Assembly (NCBI GenBank): GCA_965247965.1
Contig: OZ252053.1
Location: 186,001-250,000 of the forward strand
Reading direction: 5' to 3'
Source: UBA7328 sp965247965
GTDB lineage: Bacteria > Bacteroidota > Bacteroidia > Chitinophagales > Saprospiraceae
DNA: 64,000 bases
Made by a program: the position numbers and the translations under genes. Shown one piece after another: positions 56,006-64,000 of the stretch. Each line of letters starts with the position of its first letter. Position 1 is the first letter of the stretch. Below the pieces are notes generated by a model. It worked only from the letters and a program-made list of their open reading frames with translations. It searched no databases and was not told the DNA's origin.

Positions 56006-56066
56006 AAGTAGAAACATTTAAGGTAGGTATTGTTCTATATAAGGAAACAAATTGTATCTTCAGGTT

Positions 56067-56426
56067 ATGTCGAATCTAAAGAAACCAATAGAGGTTAGGT
56101 AGCTTAAAGAGGCAGAGGAATATTTCTTTGCACAGAACGAGAAGGTTCAACAAAAATTCTTGAAGATTTTTGAGAAGACAGAATTGGGGATTAAAGGCGA
56201 TTGGTTCGAAAAACTGAAAAGTAGCAATGGAATCTTCGAGTTCAAACATAGTGACCATCAAAAATTCTACAGAATATTTGGCTTTTGGGATTCAGATGAG
56301 AAGAAGACACTAATAATGGGAACTCATGGTTTCGATAAGAAGAGCAACCAAACACCACCGAAAGAAATCAAGAAAGCCGAGCAGATAAAGAAAAAATATT
56401 TCGAGTCTAAAAACAAAAAGAAATGA
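56067..56426 (+). pseudogene. HigB/RelE-type toxin with an early in-frame stop
   Basis: From ATG 56067 the frame reads a normal HigB/Gp49-like start but hits TAG at codon 12 (56100-56102), then continues LKEAEEYFFAQNEKVQQKF, LFKK-type loop FEKLKSSNGIFEFKHSD, YRIFGFW and THGFDKKSNQTPPKEIKKAE. A restart at TTG 56160 would give 88 residues and lose the first helix. The stop probably replaced a Trp or Gln codon. RelE-fold toxins cleave mRNA on the ribosome. The 3' end overlaps the antitoxin start by 4 nt. Confidence 0.78.
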
Positions 56427-56728
56427 AGTCAATAAGCTTAAGTGAACTCAAAGACAAATCCCTAGGGAAGGTAGGTACACCTAAAAGAGACCAGTACGAA
56501 TACGAACTGAGAGTTGAACTTCTATCCGAACAAATCAAATCTCTTAGAATGGAGCAAAATCTAACACAAGAACAATTAGGAAAGCTTGTAGGGGTTCAGC
56601 GAGCTCAAATATCAAAACTGGAGAACAACTCGAAAAATGTAACAGTAGGAACAATCTTAAAAGTATTCAACGCTCTTAAGGCTACAGTAAACTTCAGAGT
56701 AGAGAAAATAGAACCAATTACGGCGTAA
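56423..56728 (+). CDS. HigA-type antitoxin, XRE helix-turn-helix
   Basis: The product is 101 residues. The HTH (about 38-90) reads QIKSLRMEQNLTQEQLGKLV, QRAQISKLENNSKNVTVGT and ILKVFNALKA. It would neutralise the upstream toxin and repress the pair. ATGA overlap with the toxin gene gives coupling, in the toxin-first order typical of higBA. Confidence 0.85.
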   Translation: MKSISLSELKDKSLGKVGTPKRDQYEYELRVELLSEQIKSLRMEQNLTQEQLGKLVGVQRAQISKLENNSKNVTVGTILKVFNALKATVNFRVEKIEPITA

Positions 56729-56757
56729 AAATGGAAGGTATATCAGTAAACAATTAG

Positions 56758-56809
56758 CAACAAATGCCCCTGGGTGCAAGGTCATCCCAGGGCATTTTTG
56801 GTAGTGTTG
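56758..56809 (+). terminator. Strong stem-loop after the TA pair (terminator and attC-like stem-loop B)
   Basis: The inner stem AAATGCCCCTGGG pairs with CCCAGGGCATTT and is followed by a T-run (56794-56798), a good rho-independent terminator. Outside it, CAAC (56758-56761) and GTTG (56806-56809) pair as in stem-loops A and C. The right foot GTTG merges with the left end of the IS91-like element. Confidence 0.65.
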
Positions 56810-57027
56810 TGCTAAACACCTATCGGTGAGGGTTTAGCACTGTGTAATTTTAATACTCGGTTTTTATCAATTGCATTTTCCGACACTTTGTTTTTTTCTT
56901 CTTCTGTTTTCATAAGAACTGAATTGCTCTTTGATACCTAGCTATAAGAAGAACTCAAAGTGTCTTCTGCCCTCATTGAGACGGATTTTTTGTTTAAGGG
57001 CATATCTCAGCAGGGCTGAACTTTTCA

Positions 57028-58272
57028 TTACACCTGGCATAGTCTCACTTTTCGGTATTTAGGTATTACTCTATATGGCATTTTGATCTCTTTTTGATAA
57101 TGAGGAGAACCTCGTATTCGTGGTATAATTTGGATGATGACCAATTCACCTTGTCCACATTTTGGGCAGACAAAAGGGTCTTTTCCCGTAGTTATTTTGA
57201 TCAATTCTCTGGTGTCCATTTCTTTCAGAGGTGGTGGTGGATCCATGCCTAGACATTTTCTGATCAGGATGATCTTTTGGCTTTTTACCCTGGATGATAA
57301 GAATCCGATGTGCCTGATTTTTACAAATCTCTTAGGTAAGATATGCTCTGCAAAGTGTAGTATAAATTTTTCTCCCCGTATGGTTCTTACCTTGATCTTA
57401 TTTGCCCTTCTATCTGTGTACCGGAATGTAACATGGGTATCGGTGATGTTCAATATCCTGTAATTGCTAATGCATATTTTATGGGTGTATCTGCCCAGAT
57501 ATTCCAGCACCTGATCCGGTCCTCCAAAAGCCTTTTTGGCATATACTACCCATTCCTTTTTGTACAACCTATTCTTTGTAGTTTTATAGGATGCTTTTAA
57601 CTGTGGGGACATGTTTAGATTACCGGCCTTGTAAAGCTGGTGTATTCCTGCCATGAGTTTCCCGCGCAATAGTCTGGACATAGCTTTAACTGGAAAAAGG
57701 AATTTACCCTTCCCCTTAGAATGCTTCCATTGCCCTTTACCATTGACCCCACCGGCAGGCACTATGCAGTGTACATGAGGGTGGAAGGTCATCTGCTGGG
57801 TCCAGGTATGCAAAATACAGATGGCTCCTATCTGGCTTCCTACCCCGTGCTTGTGATCTTTACCAAAATCCAGCAAGGTATCTTTGACACCTCGCATCAG
57901 CAAGTCATACAATGGTCTTTTGTTGTACCGAAACAAACCATACAGTTCACCTGGAATCGTAAAAACCGCATGGAAGTACTTCACCGGTAGCAAGTCTTGC
58001 TGTCTACTGATGATCCACTTTTCTTTGTTTACACCCTGACAGGTTGGACAATTGCGATTGCCACATGAATTGTAATGAATCCGTGTATAACCACAGTTGT
58101 TACAACCTTCACGATGTCCTCCCAAGGCGGCTGTTTTACAAAGGCTCATCAGCTTGAGAATGCTCCGCTGATGTGCATTGAGGCTATTCGATGCTTCCAG
58201 CCCCGGTAAAAACTTTTGTATGATTTGTGCTATCTCATATTGCCTTGTGCTTTTCACCTTCCCAGATGTCAA
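57028..58272 (-). CDS. IS91-family HUH (rolling-circle) transposase
   Basis: The product is 414 residues. An N-terminal zinc finger (CNNCGY...CGNRNCPTCQ) binds DNA. The HUH metal site is HPHVH at 164-168 in TFHPHVHCIVPAGG. The nicking tyrosine is probably in YLGRYTHKICISNYRI. A second C-x2-C near the end (CPKCGQG) is typical. It nicks and transfers single-stranded ends in rolling-circle transposition. Its start overlaps the recombinase gene by 38 nt. Confidence 0.93.
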   Translation of the reverse strand: MTSGKVKSTRQYEIAQIIQKFLPGLEASNSLNAHQRSILKLMSLCKTAALGGHREGCNNCGYTRIHYNSCGNRNCPTCQGVNKEKWIISRQQDLLPVKYFHAVFTIPGELYGLFRYNKRPLYDLLMRGVKDTLLDFGKDHKHGVGSQIGAICILHTWTQQMTFHPHVHCIVPAGGVNGKGQWKHSKGKGKFLFPVKAMSRLLRGKLMAGIHQLYKAGNLNMSPQLKASYKTTKNRLYKKEWVVYAKKAFGGPDQVLEYLGRYTHKICISNYRILNITDTHVTFRYTDRRANKIKVRTIRGEKFILHFAEHILPKRFVKIRHIGFLSSRVKSQKIILIRKCLGMDPPPPLKEMDTRELIKITTGKDPFVCPKCGQGELVIIQIIPRIRGSPHYQKEIKMPYRVIPKYRKVRLCQV

Positions 58273-59155
58273 GAGGACTGAAGTCGGGCATATAAGGCGT
58301 CTGACTTACCTGTAGATAAATCAGGGTAGTATTCAATGAGCTATGTCCCATCAACTCTTGTAGCCGTTTAATATATAGTCCATGCTCCAGACAGTGGGTA
58401 GCAAAGCAATGTCTTAGCACATGCATGGTTGCCTCTTTGGTGATACCGCTGCGTTTCACAGCATCTTGCAAAGCATGCCGCACTGCACCTTCACTGATCT
58501 TATGTCCCTTCTTGCGGCCATTGAATAAGTAGGCCTTTGGAAGGTACTTCTTGTAGTAATCTCTGAGTTCTTCTAACACGGATTGACTCAAAACTGTGTA
58601 GCGATCTTTTTTGCCTTTGCCTTTTACAATGCGAATGCGACACTTGCCATCTTTGGTCTCAATGTCATGAAGCTTCAAATGAATCAGTTCACTTCTGCGA
58701 AGTCCCGAAGAATATACCAGCCGAAACATAACCCGGTGTTTATCATTGTTGCACGAGTCAAACAACAACTTGAGTTCCTCTCTACTCAGTATTCTAGGTA
58801 AGCCCGGATGTTCTTTAGGGTAAGGAATTTTACTGGGAAACTCATCATCTTCCAGAATATGGGTCCAGTAATATCTCAATCCAGCTACATACATCTTCTG
58901 TGTCCGCCAATTGATGTCATGCTCTTGCTGATAGGAAGCTAAAAGATCCAGTACCTCATCTACATCCATTTCGCGGGGATGTAACAGATCATGAAAGCGT
59001 ACCAATCTCTCTAAAGCTCTGACATAGGAGGTCATTGTTTGATCCGACTTGTCCTCGACTTTCATTCGATTGATCATCGGCATTGTGATGCATAAAATAT
59101 CTGTATTTTGTACATTTGATTTAGCCTGTACATGGGCTTGTTTTAATCTTTCCAT
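58235..59155 (-). CDS. Tyrosine recombinase of the IS91-like element
   Basis: The product is 306 residues. The N-terminal SAM-like domain spans about 35-115 (DQTMTSYVRALERLVRFHD), the catalytic domain 130-295 with SSGLRRSELIHLKL, HVLRHCFATHCLEHG and LMGHSSLNTTLIYLQVS, giving the R-H-R-H-Y set. Such integrase genes accompany IS91-type transposases in several Bacteroidota and Proteobacteria elements; they may resolve or circularise intermediates (inference). Confidence 0.92.
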   Translation of the reverse strand: MERLKQAHVQAKSNVQNTDILCITMPMINRMKVEDKSDQTMTSYVRALERLVRFHDLLHPREMDVDEVLDLLASYQQEHDINWRTQKMYVAGLRYYWTHILEDDEFPSKIPYPKEHPGLPRILSREELKLLFDSCNNDKHRVMFRLVYSSGLRRSELIHLKLHDIETKDGKCRIRIVKGKGKKDRYTVLSQSVLEELRDYYKKYLPKAYLFNGRKKGHKISEGAVRHALQDAVKRSGITKEATMHVLRHCFATHCLEHGLYIKRLQELMGHSSLNTTLIYLQVSQTPYMPDFSPLDIWEGEKHKAI

Positions 59156-59243
59156 GTTGAAGATTTTTGTAGTGTTAATTAATCTTCACATGGTAAGATT
59201 TTTATGATTTAGGGTGGTAAGCTACACCGATAGGTGTTTAGTT

Positions 59244-59305
59244 CAACAAAGTGCAAAATGTTCATGCCGCTTAGACAGCGGCACGCCATCTGCACTTGGC
59301 CGTTG
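59244..59305 (+). repeat. attC-like stem-loop C
   Basis: Three paired blocks: CAAC (59244-59247) with GTTG (59302-59305), AAGTGCA (59249-59255) with TGCACTT (59291-59297), and TGCCGC (59265-59270) with GCGGCA (59278-59283), with asymmetric unpaired bases between blocks. The sequence before it reads GTTCAAC, fitting the attC RYYYAAC end; the other end reads GTTGTGT rather than GTTRRRY. Confidence 0.5.
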
Positions 59306-59338
59306 TGTGTAATAAATCGCTAGCTAAGATTACAACTC

Positions 59339-59773
59339 ATGAATAGTACACAAGTAATAGCTCTCCTTAAAGCCAATCAGAATAAACATGGAATTGACAA
59401 GTGGAAGCATCGTGGCTCTGCCACTGGTAAGTTCAAGAGCTATGGTATTGGCTTGACAGTTCTTCGCAAATTAGCCAAACAAATTGGTAGGAATCACACC
59501 CTTGCTTTGCAGCTCTGGGATAGCGAAATCTACGACGCTCGAATTATTGCTCTGCTCATCGATGACCCAAAACAGATAACTAGAGAACAAGCTGAATCAC
59601 AAGTTGAGAACCTGGAACAAGGTTATCTCGCCCATGTTTTCTCTTCGTGTGATGCATCGCTGGCCAAAACCATCGGACCGATCGAAATCGAATCGGACGG
59701 TAGTGACTGCGAACCTTTTGATGTCGTCAAGCATCTCACAAACGATTACATTCGGAAGAAGCTCGGCGTGTGA
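59339..59773 (+). CDS. Shortened AlkD-like DNA alkylation repair protein
   Basis: The product is 144 residues against about 220-240 for the family. Residues 20-95 match the N-terminal HEAT-like repeats of AlkD-type glycosylases (KFKSYGIGLTVLRKLAKQIG, HTLALQLWDSEIYDARIIALLIDDP, ITREQAESQVENLEQ). The usual W-D-x-C-D catalytic region that should follow is replaced by HVFSSCDASLAKT and an unrelated tail. Activity is doubtful. It sits alone between stem-loop C and the sulfatase genes. Confidence 0.72.
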   Translation: MNSTQVIALLKANQNKHGIDKWKHRGSATGKFKSYGIGLTVLRKLAKQIGRNHTLALQLWDSEIYDARIIALLIDDPKQITREQAESQVENLEQGYLAHVFSSCDASLAKTIGPIEIESDGSDCEPFDVVKHLTNDYIRKKLGV

Positions 59774-59920
59774 TATTCTATGTTATTGGAGGCAATAAAT
59801 AATTCTGGAATGTTTCTTATACGATGATCTAAATTTGAATAACGAAAAACCGGGATGCCTGCCCGCCTGCAGGAGGGGGTGGATTTGTCCCCAAACGAAA
59901 CAATTTGACCACTGGTTCCA

Positions 59921-59978
59921 TGATCCGGAAAACACGGAAAGCATTAGTAATGATGATGTACAGGCTATCTCCAATTAA
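59921..59978 (+). other. Possible 3' end of a lost gene
   Basis: In the 224-nt gap before the first sulfatase, the frame ending at the TAA near 59978 reads QFDHWFHDPENTESISNDD, which looks like the C-terminus of a protein, but the upstream part is not recognisable. No other feature is seen in the gap. Confidence 0.25.
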
Positions 59979-59997
59979 ATTCAATTAATTATCAATC

Positions 59998-61504
59998 ATG
60001 AAATACCCGTTCTTGATTTTGGGTGTGTGGATTTTACTGCACTCTTGTCAAAGTCGGCACTCCGAAGAACCCTCATCGGAAGATCTTCCCAATTTCGTCG
60101 TCATTTTCACAGACGATCAGGGCTATGGCGACCTAGGTTGTTTCGGGGCGACACACGTCCACACCCCGAACATCGACCGATTGGCCCGGGAAGGCCTGAA
60201 ACTCACGAGCTTCTACGTGGCTGCCCCGGTGTGTACGCCTTCGCGGGCCGCTCTGATGACGGGTTGTTATCCGAAAAGAGTCGATATGACTTATGGCGGC
60301 GCCAAGATGGACGGCAAACCTATGTCGTTACCCTGGCCGGCGATCCTAAAGGCCTGAATCCCGATGAGATCACGATCGCCGAGATTCTGAAGACCAGGGG
60401 TTACGCCACGGGCATTTTCGGTAAGTGGCATCTAGGGAATCAGCGGCCGTTTCTGCCCACCCGGCAGGGATTCGACGAATTCTTCGGTATTCCTTATAGC
60501 CACAATATTGGCCCCTTCCATCCCAACTGGGACTTCCCGCCGCTGGCGTTGCTGGAGGAGGAAAGGGTGATCGAAACGGATCCCGACGCAGATTACCTGA
60601 CCCGGCGCATTACGGAACGGACGGTCAGTTTCATAGGAGACCACAAGGACGACCCATTCTTTATTTACGTCCCTCATCCGATCCCACATAATCCGCTACA
60701 TGTCTCCCCGGAATTCTTGAAGACCGTTCCGGATTCTGTCCGAGCCCTTCTTGCTAAAGAGAATGGATCGATAAACTACCGGGCCCGGGACCTCTTATAT
60801 CCCCAGGCGATCAGCGAGATCGACTGGTCGGTAGGTCAAATTGTCGCGGCCTTGCAAAAACACGGTTTGCAGGATAATACCATGGTGCTGTTCACCACCG
60901 ACAACGGACCGGGGCCCCGTTTGGCCAGCCCCGGACCCTTGCGTGGGAGGAAGGGAACGACTTTCGAAGGAGGGATGCGCGTACCGACCGTGGTTTGGTG
61001 GCCCGGAAAAATAAAAGCCGGAAGCAAAAGCGATGAATTGCTGACGGCAATGGATTTACTTCCCACCTTTGCGAATCTGGCGGGGCGGCTTTGCCTGAAG
61101 ACCGGGTCCTGGACGGCAAGGACATCTGGCCGGTGCTATCCGGTGAACCGGGAGCCCGGAGTCCACACGATCGCTTTTATTATTTCCACACTAACGAACT
61201 CCGGGCCGTTCGATCCGGCGCCTGGAAATATCATAGGAAGCTGGTGGACCGGAATAATCGCAATGCTGCTCCGACTGCGCTCTACAACCTGGAAACCGAT
61301 ATAGGTGAAATGCAAGATCTCTCGATGCATTATCCGGAAGTTGTAGAAAGATTGGGTGCCTACCTGGATGAAATGGACCTGGAACTGGGCAGGGGAGATT
61401 CCTTGAGTTCAAATGTAAGACGAGCGGCGTGGGTGGAGAATCCAGTACCGTTGACACTCGACCAGAAGCCTCCGCTTCCTTTTACTGGACGACCGAATCA
61501 TTGA
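59998..61504 (+). pseudogene. Sulfatase lipoprotein, two frameshifts
   Basis: Three consecutive frames make one S1 sulfatase of about 502 residues: 59998-about 60318, then to about 61085, then to 61504. The lipoprotein signal ends LLHSC. Catalytic C79 in PVCTPSR is the formylglycine site and NFVVIFTDDQGYGDLGCFG binds calcium. The second frame has IFGKWHLGNQ, DPFFIYVPHPIPHNPLH and FTTDNGPGPR; the third has VLDGKDIWPVLSGE and ALYNLETDIGEMQDLS. One extra base in the A-run 60316-60318 and one in the G-run 61082-61085 restores everything. Probably hydrolysed sulfated polysaccharide; now inactive unless the shifts are sequence errors. Confidence 0.85.
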
Positions 61505-61720
61505 GCAAACCGAAAATGTCAAACTGGTCCTGGGAACAATAGAACCATACAGGTAGCTGTTCTGGATCGAAGCGGCCGCGAAATTTTCCGGGCGCCGGTT
61601 ATTTCCGAAACAGTTACGGATAGAGCCCTTCAATTGTCCGAACCGTTGGATATCGATCAAATTCGCTTTAGATTCGAGCGCGAACGCGCTAAACTTTTTT
61701 GGTTTAGTTTCGGGAAATAG
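61505..61720 (+). other. Open frame continuing after the first sulfatase stop
   Basis: After the TGA at 61502-61504, the same frame stays open for 71 codons to TAG 61718-61720 and reads protein-like sequence (TIQVAVLDRSGREIFRAPV, LSEPLDIDQIRFRFERERAK). No start codon fits. It may be the rest of the sulfatase chain behind a premature stop or the end of another decayed gene. Confidence 0.4.
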
Positions 61721-61757
61721 GACCATTATCAATTTTGATCATATACATTTCATTCAA

Positions 61758-64000
61758 ATGCAACATTCGTTTACAAGTCGAAAAATCACGATTGCCACGA
61801 TCGCCCTGCTACTAGCCTGTCTCACTGCCTGTACGCCTAAGCCCACCAAACAAAAACCCAACTTCATCCTACTTATGGGTGACGATCACGGCTGGGAAGA
61901 AACCGGCTACAACGATCATCCCTACCTGATTACCCCGGTGCTCGACGAGATGGCTGCCACCGGCTTGCGTCTAGATCGCTTTTACTCGGCATCGCCGGTC
62001 TGCTCACCCACACGCGGCAGTGTAATTACCGGACGCCATCCCAATCGTTATGGGACATTTGCTCCCAATTGGTCGATCCGCCCGGAAGAGGTTTCCATCG
62101 CACAACTGCTTGGCGATGCCGGTTATGCCTGCGGGCATTTCGGCAAATGGCACCTGGGTCCGGTGAAGGGGGATTCACCGACCAATCCCGGTGCTATGGG
62201 ATTTGAAGAGTGGCTCTCGCACGATAATTTTTTTGAGATCGACCCAACTTTGTCGCGTAATGGGGGACCGCCCGAAAAATTTCATGGTGAAAGCTCGGAG
62301 ATTGTCATTGACGAAGCCCTGCGTTTCATCGACAAGGCAAAAGAAAGCGAACGTCCTTTTTTCATAGTCGTTTGGTTCGGTTCTCCGCACGAACCCTACA
62401 GCGGTTTAGAGCAGGACCTGGCGCTCTACCAAAACCTTCCTGAAAGCTTTGGGGAACGCCTTGTGAGCCTTACCTCCATGGAAACAGGCCTCCAGGTGGG
62501 GCGCCCGCTCGACGAGGTATTGCAGGAGCGATACGCGGAGATCACGGCTATGGATCGGGCCATTGGGCATTTGCGCCAACAATTGGTGGATAAAGACTTG
62601 AAGGACAACACCCTATTATGGTATTGCGGTGATAATGGAATTCCAAGCTCCGGCCTGGAAAGCAGTTCCCTTCGCGGACAGAAAGGCCAGATCTACGAAG
62701 GCGGCTCAAGGGTGCCGGGCCTCATCGAATGGCCCACCCGCATTACGGAGCAACGTACTACCGATGTGAATGCTGTTACCAGCGATATGCTGCCCACTCT
62801 TTGTGATCTGGCCGGCATAGCTCTTCCGGATCGCCCTTTGGACGGCATTTCACTGAAGCCCCTCATCGATGGGAACATGACCGAAAGACCCAGTCCGATC
62901 TGCTTCTGGAGCTACGATACCCAGCACGAGATGGAGATGGAACTAGAGCCGTATATCGATCCGATTCTGCAGGTAGGAACGACTCCGTTGGTCAAGATCA
63001 TGGATGGGAGGTTTACCCGAAATTTTCGGAATTTTTTGCACCCAGAGACCACGGAGCGGGATTATTCTGGCCCCAGGGCTATTGTAGACAATCGCTACAA
63101 ATTGGTCATTAATGACCGGCAAGGGGGGGATTCCCAAAAAGAATTGTTCGATTTGCGAAACGACCCGGCAGAGCAGAACGATCTCTTCGAAACCGAAGGT
63201 GAGATCGCACAGCACCTTCAACTGATTCTGCTCGACTGGCAGCGGTCGGTACTGAAAAGCCTGACTGGGGCCAATTACCTCTCCGACAATGTCCCGGACG
63301 AACTAAAAACCCCTAACTACCGCACTACCGAGCTTGAAGGCATCGGCTATGACCTTAAACTTGAGCGACAAGACCCCAGTAACGTAATCAAAGTGGACGA
63401 TTCCTATTACGTCTGGTATGCGCAACGCGACACCGGCCTTCATTCTTGCGCTTCGACCATCTACTATGCCACTTCCGAAGACGGCTTGCATTGGAGAAGC
63501 AAGGGAGAAGCCATTGGCAAAGGAAAAAAAGGAGAATGGGACAGCTTTGGAGTGATCACTCCTTACGTTGCCGCCATCAACGGGAAATATTACCTCTATT
63601 ATACCGGCACCTCAGTCGAAAAGAAATTCGTGCCCAGGGGGCCGGATGCTACACTGAAACACATTGGGGTGGCGGTAGCCAACAATCCGGACGGGCCTTG
63701 GAAAAAATTTGGGCAGAACCCGGTTCTTAGCCCGGGACAGGGGGATGTCTGGGACAATGTCCTGGTCGATGACGCTCACATCATTGTCCGAAACGGAAAG
63801 TACTGGTTTTATTACAAAGGAGATCACCGCAGCGGCGGACCGCGCAACACCAAGTGGGGCCTAGCCATAGGAGATCAGCCTACCGGGCAGTTCGTCAGAC
63901 ATGACGGCAATCCGTTGATCGGTGGGCATACTGTCTGTGTTTGGCCCCATCGGGATGGAGTTGCGGCCCTGGTCGACAAAGCCGGCCCGGAAAGGTTTAC
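61758..64000 (+). CDS. Sulfatase fused to a GH43/GH117-like domain, lipoprotein, 3' end outside window
   Basis: From ATG 61758 the frame is open for at least 747 codons to the window end. The signal ends with lipobox LTAC. Residues about 33-500 are an S1 sulfatase: NFILLMGDDHGWEE, C82 in PVCSPTRGSVITGRHP (formylglycine site), HFGKWHLGPV, WYCGDNG and LFDLRNDPAEQNDL. From about 545 a five-bladed-propeller-like domain follows (VIKVDDSYYVWYAQRD, IYYATSEDGLHW, GKYYLYYTGTS, DAHIIVRNGKYWFYYKGD), as in GH43 and GH117 enzymes. A desulfating enzyme joined to a glycosidase suggests stepwise attack on a sulfated marine polysaccharide. Confidence 0.88.
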   Translation, partial: MQHSFTSRKITIATIALLLACLTACTPKPTKQKPNFILLMGDDHGWEETGYNDHPYLITPVLDEMAATGLRLDRFYSASPVCSPTRGSVITGRHPNRYGTFAPNWSIRPEEVSIAQLLGDAGYACGHFGKWHLGPVKGDSPTNPGAMGFEEWLSHDNFFEIDPTLSRNGGPPEKFHGESSEIVIDEALRFIDKAKESERPFFIVVWFGSPHEPYSGLEQDLALYQNLPESFGERLVSLTSMETGLQVGRPLDEVLQERYAEITAMDRAIGHLRQQLVDKDLKDNTLLWYCGDNGIPSSGLESSSLRGQKGQIYEGGSRVPGLIEWPTRITEQRTTDVNAVTSDMLPTLCDLAGIALPDRPLDGISLKPLIDGNMTERPSPICFWSYDTQHEMEMELEPYIDPILQVGTTPLVKIMDGRFTRNFRNFLHPETTERDYSGPRAIVDNRYKLVINDRQGGDSQKELFDLRNDPAEQNDLFETEGEIAQHLQLILLDWQRSVLKSLTGANYLSDNVPDELKTPNYRTTELEGIGYDLKLERQDPSNVIKVDDSYYVWYAQRDTGLHSCASTIYYATSEDGLHWRSKGEAIGKGKKGEWDSFGVITPYVAAINGKYYLYYTGTSVEKKFVPRGPDATLKHIGVAVANNPDGPWKKFGQNPVLSPGQGDVWDNVLVDDAHIIVRNGKYWFYYKGDHRSGGPRNTKWGLAIGDQPTGQFVRHDGNPLIGGHTVCVWPHRDGVAALVDKAGPERF

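Larger units (their letters stand above)
56812..59241 (-). mobile_element. IS91-like element with tyrosine recombinase and inverted ends
   Basis: The element is 2430 bp, bounded by a perfect 17-bp inverted repeat (56812-56828 and 59225-59241, CTAAACACCTATCGGTG), extending outward to 24 bp with two mismatches. It contains two overlapping minus-strand genes: a tyrosine recombinase and an IS91-type HUH transposase. No target duplication is apparent. Both flanks are attC-like stem-loops. Confidence 0.8.

Noticed and set aside
54039..56102. Two in-frame TAG codons (54039-54041 and 56100-56102) suggesting that TAG is recoded
   Set aside because: Core genes in the same window end with TAG (rpmC, rplC, rpsJ), so TAG works as a stop; the two cases fit ordinary gene decay.
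1..64000. tRNA or rRNA genes
   Set aside because: No cloverleaf with a TTCGA-type T-loop and CCA-end acceptor or rRNA-like segment was recognised in the gaps by eye; a covariance search was not possible.

Overview
The window looks like a chromosome segment of a marine or environmental Bacteroidota bacterium, most likely in or near the Saprospiraceae or Cytophagia (an inference; no rRNA is present). The evidence is a type IX secretion (gliding-type) C-terminal sorting domain, a TonB-dependent receptor behind a TPP riboswitch, a bacillithiol deacetylase, A-rich leaders with no clear Shine-Dalgarno sequence, and promoters of the Bacteroidota form TTG-N19-TAnnTTTG.

Layout. (1) 1-18.7 kb: a plus-strand accessory block of secreted proteins. 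It holds five members of one unnamed paralogous family (motifs AGELI(V/L)FP and (F/Y)YY(L/A)P near the N-terminus), a DUF4377 lipoprotein, an astacin metalloprotease fused to a papain-like C70 domain, a free-standing C70 protein, a beta-propeller-like lipoprotein, a secreted caspase-like peptidase, a membrane protein, a C1 papain-family peptidase and several small exported unknowns. One family member is frameshifted and another is split by an IS1634-type insertion sequence flanked by a 119-bp target duplication. (2) 18.7-36.7 kb: core genes, namely bshB1, a DoxX-like gene, rpmI-rplT, a MacB-like permease, queA, a DUF2795 gene, cmk, a 1261-residue T9SS-exported protein, an outer-membrane protein, a TPP-riboswitch-controlled TonB receptor, a NadR-like kinase, sucD, an ftsB-like gene, eno and carA. 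(3) 37-52.4 kb: the complete S10-spc-alpha ribosomal superoperon on the minus strand, from rpsJ to rplQ, with secY, map, infA and rpoA. It contains one unexplained 55-codon frame between rplN and rplX. (4) 52.5-59.8 kb: a variable island with a decayed tyrosine recombinase, a T9SS-adhesin remnant, a membrane protein divergent from an HxlR regulator, a HigBA-type toxin-antitoxin pair whose toxin has an early stop, an IS91-like element with its own tyrosine recombinase and perfect inverted ends, and a shortened DNA alkylation repair gene. Three CAAC...GTTG-type stem-loops separate units here and resemble integron attC sites. (5) 60-64 kb: two sulfatase lipoproteins, visibly more GC-rich; the first has two frameshifts and the second is fused to a GH43/GH117-like domain and runs off the window.

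How it fits together: regions 2 and 3 are ordinary housekeeping. Regions 1, 4 and 5 are accessory and carry all the broken genes. The best candidate for an undescribed system is region 1, where several unrelated peptidase families (astacin, C70, caspase, C1) sit between copies of a secreted structural-looking family. An extracellular or periplasmic role, perhaps attack on or processing of other cells or proteins, is inference only.
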